A DNA stretch of 10,852 nt. Source: Methylococcales bacterium. Its GTDB lineage: Bacteria; Pseudomonadota; Gammaproteobacteria; Methylococcales; UBA1147. This document shows, in pieces, positions 1-6,682 of the stretch. The notes under the pieces were generated by a model. The model saw only the letters and a list, made by a program, of their open reading frames with translations, was not told where the DNA came from and made no database searches. The DNA lies in the NCBI GenBank assembly GCA_024958995.1, contig JANXGZ010000069.1, positions 1 through 10,852 of the forward strand. Reading direction: 5' to 3'. Each line of letters starts with the position of its first letter. The stretch's first letter is position 1. A program made the translations under genes and the position numbers.

Positions 1-948
1 CCAACTCTCATCCACCTGCAGGGGGAAAAACCAGAACCCCTGTTGATCTCAATACTGCTTCATGGAAACGAATCGACCGGTTTCTTCGCGGTCCAGTCAC
101 TCCTTCAGGAATATCAGTCCAGGCCTTTACCCCGATCGATCTCCATATTCATCGGCAACATCATTGCAGCGAAGGAAAATATGCGGAGACTGGATACACA
201 GCCCGACTTTAACCGTATATGGCCGGGTACCGAACTAAGTGAATCGGATGAAACGAAACTTGCGGAAAGTGTGATCGACGAAATGGTACGCCGCAAGGTG
301 TTTGCCAGCATTGATATCCACAACAATACCGGACTGAACCCCCATTACGTCGGCGTACATCGTTTTCAAGACCGGCATTTCCAACTGGCCCGCTTGTTCA
401 GTCGTCTAGTGGTCTATTTCATCCGGCCCAAGGGCGTCCTTTCGGCTGCCTTCAGCAGTCATTGTCCTTCCGTGACACTGGAATGCGGCAAACCGGGGCA
501 AAAATACGGTGTCAATCATGCCTTGGAATTTCTGCACAGTTGCCTCCATCTAACGGCAATACCCGATTGCCCTGTCGCTGTCGGAGATATGGACCTTTTT
601 CACTTGATTGCCCAGGTCACCATCCTCGATCATATCAGCTTTGGCTTCGCCACTGATCAAACGGATCTGGAATTGATCAACAACATCGATCACATGAATT
701 TCACAGAGATTGCCAGAGGCACCGTAATTGGAACAATCCGGACAGGTGGCAAAACTCCGCTGCTGGTCCGCGATGAATTCGGTACTGACGTTACATCAAG
801 GTATTTCCAGGTTCAGGAGAATCAACTTGTTCTGAAAAGAGACATCATGCCATCGATGTTTGCACTAGATCCAAAGATCATCCGTCAGGACTGCCTGTGC
901 TACGTCATGGAGAGAATTACTGCCCTACCGGAGAATCACGACCAATGA
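1..948 (+). CDS. M14-family zinc hydrolase, aspartoacylase/succinylglutamate desuccinylase-like (5' partial)
   Basis: The frame is open from base 1. The first possible start inside the window is a TTG at 43, but 14 good codons precede it and it falls in the core strand before the zinc motif, so the true start lies outside the window. Visible-residue numbering: HGNE (21-24) gives the first two zinc ligands (HxxE); DFNRIWPG (70-77) matches the NRxxPG substrate-arginine motif of the AspA/AstE group; DIHNNTG (105-111) supplies the third ligand, His107; TLEC (159-162) carries the catalytic Glu161. A beta-rich C-terminal region follows, as in the family. Members hydrolyse amide bonds of N-acyl amino acids or trim peptides. 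Substrate cannot be assigned: AstE would normally sit with other arginine succinyltransferase genes, and none is seen. It is convergent with the next gene, 99 bp away. Confidence 0.85.
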   Translation, partial: PTLIHLQGEKPEPLLISILLHGNESTGFFAVQSLLQEYQSRPLPRSISIFIGNIIAAKENMRRLDTQPDFNRIWPGTELSESDETKLAESVIDEMVRRKVFASIDIHNNTGLNPHYVGVHRFQDRHFQLARLFSRLVVYFIRPKGVLSAAFSSHCPSVTLECGKPGQKYGVNHALEFLHSCLHLTAIPDCPVAVGDMDLFHLIAQVTILDHISFGFATDQTDLELINNIDHMNFTEIARGTVIGTIRTGGKTPLLVRDEFGTDVTSRYFQVQENQLVLKRDIMPSMFALDPKIIRQDCLCYVMERITALPENHDQ

Positions 949-1047
949 TGCGCCCTCATTCCTGAGAAATGAACCAGTAATGTCCTAAACGGCCGGCCGG
1001 GCTTGGCATCAGCAATTTAAAGCCTTCTCCCGGGTCGTTTCGCCGAA

Positions 1048-1503
1048 TCAGGCTGCCGTTTTCAGCACCAGCTTGATATAAAAATCCGGATTGTCCGCGG
1101 TCCCACCGGTCAGGATGTCGATTTTCGCATCGATGTTCTTGCCCGCCCCGATCTCGCTACCGAGTTCTCGCGCAACGTCAGACGGCAATTGCCCCAGGAT
1201 CTCCCCGTCTGCAGTCAACACATTCACTCTGGCATAGGAAAAGGCGGTCTTCTCCTCTGATTCCTGGATCTGTAGCCGCAGCGCCGTATCGGCCGCCAGC
1301 CCGCTGATCGCCGTATTCCTCAGCGAACCATCAGAGTTCTCGGTAATCGATCCTCTGATTTCGGTAAAGATGGGTTTGCGATTCCGTTCCGTCATCGCGG
1401 CCATTTCCTTGCGGCGCACGTAAGGTAGCCAGATAACCCCTATCAGGAGGAAAGCGATCGTTGCAAAAAGAACCACATTCCCGGCAAAATCACTTGCACT
1501 CAT
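1048..1503 (-). CDS. Membrane-anchored HIRAN-like domain protein
   Basis: A 151-residue protein starting at ATG 1503, preceded by a purine-rich GAAGAGAG Shine-Dalgarno. An in-frame ATG at 1542 would add 13 residues but has no better site. Residues 8-27 form one transmembrane helix, followed by a basic stretch (YVRRKEM), which suggests a cytoplasmic soluble part. Residues about 62-134 resemble a HIRAN fold: an alternating hydrophobic strand (ALRLQI), a V-x-V strand before a turn (ARVNVLTADGEILGQLP), then an aliphatic helix (DVARELGSEI) and a closing strand ending in TGG. HIRAN domains are known mostly as DNA-end-binding modules of helicase and nuclease proteins. A membrane-tethered form with nothing else attached is unusual, and its role is unknown. 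It is separated from dsbA by 267 bp, so probably has its own promoter. The fold assignment is by eye and tentative. Confidence 0.6.
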   Translation of the reverse strand: MSASDFAGNVVLFATIAFLLIGVIWLPYVRRKEMAAMTERNRKPIFTEIRGSITENSDGSLRNTAISGLAADTALRLQIQESEEKTAFSYARVNVLTADGEILGQLPSDVARELGSEIGAGKNIDAKIDILTGGTADNPDFYIKLVLKTAA

Positions 1504-1571
1504 GACTACTCTCTTCTTCGGTGAATGTCCGGAATAACACATATAGCCACCCGGACCGTGCTAGTTGTTAA

Positions 1572-1613
1572 GTTCGGCGATAAACGCAATCCTGCGTACA
1601 TCAATTACCGAAC
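1572..1613. repeat. Nested inverted repeat upstream of the HIRAN-like gene
   Basis: The outer arms GTTCGG (1572-1577) and CCGAAC (1608-1613) are exact complements. They enclose the inner arms ACGCA (1584-1588) and TGCGT (1593-1597) around a 4-nt loop. It lies 69-110 bp upstream of the ATG at 1503, in the 5' region of that gene. It could be an operator or an untranslated-RNA structure. Its two arms are short and separated by unpaired bases, so chance is possible. Confidence 0.3.
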
Positions 1614-1735
1614 CAATGGACTGAATATCCTATCACAAAGGTCATTCGTTTAGGGGAGATAAACACGCCAGCCTAATGGCACGGGACGTATCCAAGAACG
1701 GTTGTAAAACAAGTGACTGGAGCGATAGCGAGGAG

Positions 1736-1767
1736 GCTCTTCCAGACACTTCACTTCTGGGAAGAGC
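1736..1767 (-). terminator. Stem-loop just after dsbA (possible terminator, no T-tract)
   Basis: GCTCTTCC (1736-1743) pairs with GGAAGAGC (1760-1767). After a single bulged G the stem continues with AGA (1744-1746) pairing TCT (1756-1758), closing a 9-nt loop. It starts 3 bp beyond the dsbA stop codon, where a terminator for the cytochrome c4-dsbA transcript is expected. No T-run follows on the minus strand, so it may act as an mRNA 3' end stabiliser or a Rho-assisted end instead. Confidence 0.45.
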
Positions 1768-1770
1768 GGG

Positions 1771-2421
1771 TCATGGCTTTCCAATTGCAGCCAATTCCTG
1801 CTCGATCAACTGATCCATGACAGAAATGACCCCTGGGTGGGTTTTGGCAAGGCCACCGCCGGTCTGATACTTTCCATTGATCACGATCGCCGGAACCCCG
1901 GTGATCCTGTAACGCGCAGGCATGCTCTCTGCCTGTTTCAGATGCATCGCAACCGTGAATGAATTGTAGGCAGACTGGAAATCTTTCCTGGTCACGCCGT
2001 GCTCGGCAAAGAACTCGGCAAGCTGTTCCTCGGTTTGAAGCCTTCTTTGTTGCTGGTGTAGCGCGTGGAAAAAATCGGCATGGATCTTGTCGATCACGCC
2101 CAAGGCTTCCCCGATATAGTACGCGCGCGCGCCAGCTTCCCATTTCGAACTAAAGATTACCGGCTGGCGAATGAGACGGACATTGTCTGGCAGGTTCTTG
2201 GCCCATTTACTGAGGTGGGGTTCAAAACTGTAACAATGCGAACAGCCATACCAAAAGAATTCAATGACCTCCACCCTATCTATATCCTGGGTCGGTTGGG
2301 GGGGGATAACCTTGACAAAGCCCTCACCCTTACTAACGTCGGGAACACCAGCGTCGGCTGCCAGCAGGGCATTTACCAGCAAAAGCCCGAAAAACAATCC
2401 GGCCAGTCGGAAATAATGCAT
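1771..2421 (-). CDS. dsbA: Periplasmic thiol:disulfide interchange protein DsbA
   Basis: A 216-residue thioredoxin-fold oxidase that introduces disulfides into exported proteins. ATG 2421 is preferred because GAGAGA lies 8 nt upstream; the TTG at 2427 is too close to it. Residues 1-21 form a signal peptide with a hydrophobic core ending ALLA. The active site is FFWYGCSHC, with Cys60 and Cys63. The intervening residues are Ser-His rather than the Pro-His of E. coli DsbA; the first of these is variable in the family. The cis-proline loop is GVPAIV with Pro177. Length is normal. The gene follows the cytochrome c4 gene after 39 bp on the same strand, which suggests co-transcription and links disulfide formation with c-type cytochrome production in the same compartment. 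A run of eight C on the coding strand (2298-2305) lies in the codons just before the fold. Confidence 0.95.
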   Translation of the reverse strand: MHYFRLAGLFFGLLLVNALLAADAGVPDVSKGEGFVKVIPPQPTQDIDRVEVIEFFWYGCSHCYSFEPHLSKWAKNLPDNVRLIRQPVIFSSKWEAGARAYYIGEALGVIDKIHADFFHALHQQQRRLQTEEQLAEFFAEHGVTRKDFQSAYNSFTVAMHLKQAESMPARYRITGVPAIVINGKYQTGGGLAKTHPGVISVMDQLIEQELAAIGKP

Positions 2422-2460
2422 CTTCAATGTCTCTCTATGTCCGTTCTATTAAATCAACCC

Positions 2461-3114
2461 TTAGCGTAGGCTGGAAAGGAACGCGGAAACCGCATTGATC
2501 TCGGCTCGAGACATTCTGCCGGCGATGGTTCTCATCATGGCGCCGTCATCATTCTCACGCAGGCCATCCCTGAAATCGTTCAGCGACTTAATCAGGTATG
2601 GCAGATACTGGCCCTTGACGGCCGGAAAACCAGCCGGACCGTTCCCACTACCACGCGACCCATGGCAGGCATTGCATGCAGCCACCGTGGTCTCTTCGTT
2701 GCCAGCAATGAACAACGCCCTGCCCTCGGCGATAAGTTTCTTGGTTACCGGGATGTCCTCATCGTCGTCGAGGTACTGTTCTTCGTTCCGTTTTGCATAT
2801 TTGGGACTCTGACTCTCGTAGAATGCGCCGAGGTCTTTCATATCCTCGTCGGACAGTCCTGCAGCCATTGCCTGCATGGTTGGGTCGGCCCGTTTCCCGT
2901 TTTTGAAATCCGCGAGTTGCCGAATCAGGTACTTTTCATGCTGCCCCGCCAGGCGCGGAAAAATCGGGGCCGTACTATTGCCGTCTTCCGCGTGACATCC
3001 AGCACACAGGGCTGCTTTCTGTTTTCCTGCCGTAATATCGCCCTGACCGTATGCACTGCTGCCGAAAGCGATAGTAATTACAAAGCACAAAAGATAGCTG
3101 ATCCCCTTGCTCAT
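2461..3114 (-). CDS. Dihaem cytochrome c4
   Basis: A 217-residue periplasmic electron carrier. ATG 3114 is chosen: GGGGA lies 9 nt upstream, while the alternative TTG at 3132 merely extends the frame. Residues 1-23 are a signal peptide. Two similar class I cytochrome domains follow, with haem-binding motifs CAGCH (37-41) and CNACH (147-151). Likely axial methionines are in TMQAMAAGLSDED (Met80 or Met83) and AMMRTIAGRMS (Met193 or Met194). Both domains share the KYLIRQLADFKNGKR / PYLIKSLNDFRDGLR helix. An acidic linker (LDDDEDIP, 115-122) joins them. Cytochrome c4 passes electrons to terminal oxidases, notably cbb3. It is the first gene of the pair with dsbA and is divergent from engB, as in Pseudomonas. 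Confidence 0.95.
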   Translation of the reverse strand: MSKGISYLLCFVITIAFGSSAYGQGDITAGKQKAALCAGCHAEDGNSTAPIFPRLAGQHEKYLIRQLADFKNGKRADPTMQAMAAGLSDEDMKDLGAFYESQSPKYAKRNEEQYLDDDEDIPVTKKLIAEGRALFIAGNEETTVAACNACHGSRGSGNGPAGFPAVKGQYLPYLIKSLNDFRDGLRENDDGAMMRTIAGRMSRAEINAVSAFLSSLR

Positions 3115-3188
3115 GACCTGATTTCCCCACAAATTGCCTATAGAATGGGCCGAAATTCTACTCTAAATCTACCCATCACGCATCGATC
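3115..3188. promoter_or_regulatory. Divergent control region between cytochrome c4 and engB
   Basis: This 74-bp spacer must hold the promoters of both divergent genes unless one is transcribed from farther away. It is AT-richer than its flanks around 3138-3170. The only Shine-Dalgarno that is clear is GGGGA for the cytochrome gene; engB has none obvious before its ATG. I cannot pick -35/-10 hexamers with confidence. Confidence 0.4.
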
Positions 3189-3821
3189 ATGAATAAGCTT
3201 TACCGTAATGCCCGTTTTATCCTGAGCGTACCCAACGTTGATCTCGCCCCTGCCGACATGGGGTTAGAAATCGCTTTTGCCGGTCGTTCCAATGCCGGAA
3301 AGTCGAGCGCGATTAATGCCATTACCGATCAGAAAAGCCTGGCTCGTACCAGCAAGACACCGGGTCGAACCCAACAACTCGTGTTCTTCGAGATCGATGA
3401 ACAGAAAAGGTTTGTCGATCTACCGGGCTATGGCTATGCCAAGGTACCTACCAGAGTACAAAAACAGTGGCAACAATTCACCGAACGGTACTTCCAGAAA
3501 CGAATCTCGCTTCGGGGAATTTTCCTGATCATGGATATCCGCCATCCGATGACAGCGTTCGACCAGCAGATGATTGATTGGTGTGCCTACTGCGGAAAAT
3601 CTCTACACGTTGTCCTGACCAAATCTGACAAGCTGCGCTACGGTGCTGCCAAAACAGCTTTGCTCGATGTCGGCAGGCAACTGGACAGAATCAGCGTACC
3701 AACAACGGTACAGCTTTTCTCGGCCACCGCGAAAACGGGCATCGAAGACGCGCACGCTGTGCTCGACGATTGGTTCGGCGACGGCGAAAAACCCAATCCT
3801 AATCATGAAATACCAGAGTAG
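3189..3821 (+). CDS. engB: Ribosome biogenesis GTPase EngB (YihA/YsxC)
   Basis: A 210-residue TRAFAC-class GTPase required for assembly of the large ribosomal subunit. Motifs in order: N-terminal ARFILSVP (8-15), typical of the family; G1 GRSNAGKSS (32-40); G2 region TPGRTQ (57-62) with Thr61; G3 DLPGYGYA (77-84); G4 TKSD (144-147); G5 FSA (177-179). Length matches the usual 195-215 residues. Start ATG 3189 begins with MNKLYRNARF, the expected N terminus. Its neighbour relation, divergent from cytochrome c4 and dsbA, is the conserved gammaproteobacterial order and marks this as core chromosome. The C-terminal tail after residue 195 is charged and proline/asparagine-rich, which varies among species. 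Confidence 0.96.
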   Translation: MNKLYRNARFILSVPNVDLAPADMGLEIAFAGRSNAGKSSAINAITDQKSLARTSKTPGRTQQLVFFEIDEQKRFVDLPGYGYAKVPTRVQKQWQQFTERYFQKRISLRGIFLIMDIRHPMTAFDQQMIDWCAYCGKSLHVVLTKSDKLRYGAAKTALLDVGRQLDRISVPTTVQLFSATAKTGIEDAHAVLDDWFGDGEKPNPNHEIPE

Positions 3822-3876
3822 ACACGCGCCGGCACTGCCCTGCAGACCATCCCAAATCGGCTGACAAAACCGTGAC

Positions 3877-4467
3877 ATGAATCCCCGCAAAGCTCTGTTA
3901 TCCGACGCTGACATCGTCTATGACTTTAGCTCCTTAGAAGAACACTGGAAGAAATTGCGGTCACTGGGCCTGCTCCACCTCCTTCTGGGGTCGGCCGGAC
4001 TGGCTTTGCAGCATTTCTCCGAAGCATTCAGCAAGGAACCGTCCGGCCTGCTGCTGCTCGCGGCGGGCCTCTTGCAGGTTTCTGCCGCCGTTTTTTATTG
4101 CCGGGGTTGGAAAGCCTTCTGGGCTCAGCTCGGGACTGGCCTCCTATACATGCTCGCGGCTGTTGTGTTCCTGAAAGAATTCCAGCACGGATGGACCTTT
4201 CAGCCGCTGATCCTGGGGGGGATTCTGGTTATGTCAGGCATGCTCCGGTCTATTTCCGCCCTGCACCAGGCGGGTAGTCCGGCCTGGAGGTGTCGTTTGC
4301 TCAACGGAACAACCGCGATCCTCATCGGTTTCCTGACGATGGCCGGCTGGCCTGTGTCCGGACCAGAGGGGTGTAATCTGGTGGTCGTAACCGAACTGAT
4401 TATCTCTGGAGGTTCCACCGTATTCTTCGCGATGGCACTCGGAAAAAGATCCGCAGAAGGCCGATAA
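3877..4467 (+). CDS. HdeD/DUF308-like six-helix membrane protein
   Basis: A 196-residue inner-membrane protein with about six hydrophobic helices (roughly 29-46, 56-75, 84-99, 108-127, 140-157, 166-187). The pattern is that of HdeD: a Trp-containing N-terminal stretch before helix 1, then pairs of helices with small-residue turns such as LLLGSAG, LLAAGLLQVSAAVFYCRGW and LILGGILVMSGMLRSISAL. E. coli HdeD is linked to acid resistance at high cell density; the molecular activity of the family is not established. ATG 3877 is preceded by a weak ribosome site. It follows engB by 55 bp with no clear terminator, so read-through from engB is possible. It is convergent with the HDO gene, 35 bp apart. 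Family assignment rests on topology and spacing rather than on a diagnostic motif. Confidence 0.65.
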   Translation: MNPRKALLSDADIVYDFSSLEEHWKKLRSLGLLHLLLGSAGLALQHFSEAFSKEPSGLLLLAAGLLQVSAAVFYCRGWKAFWAQLGTGLLYMLAAVVFLKEFQHGWTFQPLILGGILVMSGMLRSISALHQAGSPAWRCRLLNGTTAILIGFLTMAGWPVSGPEGCNLVVVTELIISGGSTVFFAMALGKRSAEGR

Positions 4468-4502
4468 GTCCCGACGACCCGATCCAACTGTCATCCCGGG
4501 AG

Positions 4503-6680
4503 TCAGGCTCGCATCTTCATCCCAGCAAGGTAATCTCCAGCCCGTCGTGCGATTAGGTTGCAGGCAAGATTTCCGCCAAACCTTGCCGGAACCACCCGCA
4601 GTGAAATAAAGCCGAGCAAGATACGCGACCAGCAGGCTTGCATGACTTCCTCACCGCTGTCAGCAAGAACCTGATCCAGGTACCGACTGACAACCCTGGT
4701 CGCAATGGCCGAATGCCCTGAGGAAATATTATCAATTGAAAGGTGTAAGCGAACGATGGTGGCGTCGATTGCCCAGTATTCCATCGACTCCGCAAGCCGT
4801 CGGTAACCGGCACCCAGCCCGCTCAATTCAATTGCCAAGTTCAGACCGATTATTTCCGGTAGGAATGAGCGGGGAAATTGGGAAATGGCGAGCAGGTAAA
4901 CCGGCAGGTCAAACGCACCACCAACGAAGTTCTTGTCGACAGAGAAATGGCGCTCAGATATTTCCGGTAGGTCAACGCCCAAACTGTCCAATAGCCGCCG
5001 GTAAATGAGCGGGTGGTTGCAAAGCTGGTCGCCGTCACCAACTTCATCTGCAAAAATCTTCCACAAAGGGCCGGAAACCGGTGACGACTCGAGCCCTGGA
5101 TCACTCACGTTCTGCAACCAGCAGCCGTCCACCAGTACTGTCGGAGCAAACTGCTGGATGAGCCAAACCCATTCACCTCGATCAAGCCGCGGCCTTCCGT
5201 CCAAGGGCTTGTATGCATCCACCTGGCAACGGTAGATTTGCTCGATGCGAGCATGGAAAAGCTGATGATCAAACGGGAAGAAGGTCAGATCCCGATTCAA
5301 TCCCAGCGTCAAAGCTAATTTCGAGTAACGAAGACAACGCCTTGCGTAACGCCGCGCGTGTGACAAAACCCCGGGATGTTCCCGAATATTAACCAGTTGG
5401 TAGAACAGCTCCGCCTTTCCTGGGCACGGCGACTTTGTGGTTACCGTGATTCGATCGTCACCTGGGGGCTGGTTACGGCGGTTAACATTGTCAACAGTCA
5501 TGGACCCTGAGTCACGGCAGCCGGGCTTCGCCGATTCAGCGGCAGAATGCAGCCAGTCTCTAATGGTCGCTAGTTCCGCCGACGAAAAAACCCCGAACAT
5601 GGGGCCGTTTGGAGAAAGAACGCTTTCAAAAAAGCGGCTTTTATCCGGATCATCCAGATTAAACCATTGCGACTGTACCAAGGCCTCCAGAAACCCCGAG
5701 TTTTCATCCAGGGAACCAGAGAACCAGTCGTCAAGACTTTTTCCCGCCAGGCTGATCCGATGGTGGAAGCCCCGGCCATGGAGAGCTTTTTTCCTGAACA
5801 GATCAAGAACCTTTTCTGCCGGCAATGGGCGTAGCCCGACCCTCGCCAGAAATACGGACCAGAATTCTCGATCCGCGGAAATATAGAGCCGTATTCCATC
5901 GGCAATTCTTTTGCAGGCGCTTTGATCCGGCCCATACTGTAATGCGTCCACCAAAAACCGCTGCACGGCTTCCCGACCAAGCAGTTCCATACCCTGCCTT
6001 CTGGACTCGATCAGCGTGTGATAGCTATTGGCCAAGCCGTTGTCCCTGATCCATTGAACCACCCATGGTTCCATCATTACCGATAAACCGGCGACACTAG
6101 CGAGTGTATAGCCCAGTAATTCAGCTAGGTACTCTTCGTCGCAGCGCGCAAGACATAGCGGCACCAAGGCCAACTGGATAGCGCAACCGTACAGTCTGTC
6201 ATCCCAACCCGCATCCAACGACGGTACAACGATACCTGCGGAATGCATAAGCAACTTGTAGGCGGCGACATCGGATTTTATACCTGGCTCCGACAGGCTC
6301 GCCTTGTACAGCCTGAATAGGGTCGAGGCAATCTCCGTATCGTTATTACGGGCTTTTGAAAAGCCCTGTAGCCAGCAATGTCCCTGCAGGGCGAAAGGGG
6401 CAAACTGCAAAACTAATTCCCGACAGTCACTGGCTACGAGGCCGGGAGGCCTTGTTAGTGTTGGCAACACTGTTAGGTCGATTTCAACCTTGCCTCCGGC
6501 GATATCTGGCAGACTCAGGACTCGCGCCCGAGCCTTTGAAAGCTCATGGCGAAGCCGGTCTTTTGCAGAGGGAAGAAACTCAATGTATTTTTCCGGGTTT
6601 CGCAGACAGTAGAACAGTTCCTGATCACCCACCACTGTGTCTCCAATCATCGACACGGACTGTGAAAGCTGAGCGTTCAT
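4503..6680 (-). CDS. Tandem haem-oxygenase-like diiron oxidase (HDO) domain protein, N-terminal copy degenerate
   Basis: A 725-residue protein of the iron-containing redox enzyme type (Haem_oxygenas_2-like), built from two related halves. Matching landmarks: ELFYCLRN (21-28) and ELFYQLVN (424-431); QFAPFALQGHCWLQ (92-105) and QFAPTVLVDGCWLQ (510-523); AYKLLMHSAGIVVP (140-153) and IYRRLLDSLGVDLP (559-572); YLAELLGYTLA (184-194) and FLPEIIGLNLA (606-616). The C-terminal half has plausible iron ligands Glu546 and His556 in DEVGDGDQLCNH, Glu618 in AIELSG, and His646, Asp650, His656 in HLSIDNISSGH. The N-terminal half keeps only His221; the other positions are Ser128, Asp137 or Val138, Val196, Glu225 and Met231. 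Known HDOs oxidise amines or cleave C-C bonds of amino and fatty acids with O2. ATG 6680 lies 2 bp after the carbamoyltransferase stop, so the two are probably translationally coupled. Substrate unknown. Confidence 0.8.
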   Translation of the reverse strand: MNAQLSQSVSMIGDTVVGDQELFYCLRNPEKYIEFLPSAKDRLRHELSKARARVLSLPDIAGGKVEIDLTVLPTLTRPPGLVASDCRELVLQFAPFALQGHCWLQGFSKARNNDTEIASTLFRLYKASLSEPGIKSDVAAYKLLMHSAGIVVPSLDAGWDDRLYGCAIQLALVPLCLARCDEEYLAELLGYTLASVAGLSVMMEPWVVQWIRDNGLANSYHTLIESRRQGMELLGREAVQRFLVDALQYGPDQSACKRIADGIRLYISADREFWSVFLARVGLRPLPAEKVLDLFRKKALHGRGFHHRISLAGKSLDDWFSGSLDENSGFLEALVQSQWFNLDDPDKSRFFESVLSPNGPMFGVFSSAELATIRDWLHSAAESAKPGCRDSGSMTVDNVNRRNQPPGDDRITVTTKSPCPGKAELFYQLVNIREHPGVLSHARRYARRCLRYSKLALTLGLNRDLTFFPFDHQLFHARIEQIYRCQVDAYKPLDGRPRLDRGEWVWLIQQFAPTVLVDGCWLQNVSDPGLESSPVSGPLWKIFADEVGDGDQLCNHPLIYRRLLDSLGVDLPEISERHFSVDKNFVGGAFDLPVYLLAISQFPRSFLPEIIGLNLAIELSGLGAGYRRLAESMEYWAIDATIVRLHLSIDNISSGHSAIATRVVSRYLDQVLADSGEEVMQACWSRILLGFISLRVVPARFGGNLACNLIARRAGDYLAGMKMRA

Positions 6681-6682
6681 GC

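Noticed and set aside
43..45. TTG at 43 as the true start of the first gene
   Set aside because: The frame is open to base 1 with sensible residues, there is no ribosome site, and starting here would cut the strand leading into the HGNE zinc motif.
990..999. Palindrome CGGCCGGCCG between the first two genes
   Set aside because: A GC-rich self-complementary 10-mer with no loop and no T-tract; it does not make a convincing terminator or operator.
4494..4501. TCCCGGGA palindrome between the convergent HdeD-like and HDO genes, considered as a terminator
   Set aside because: The symmetry stops after 8 bp, leaves no loop, and no T-run follows on either strand.
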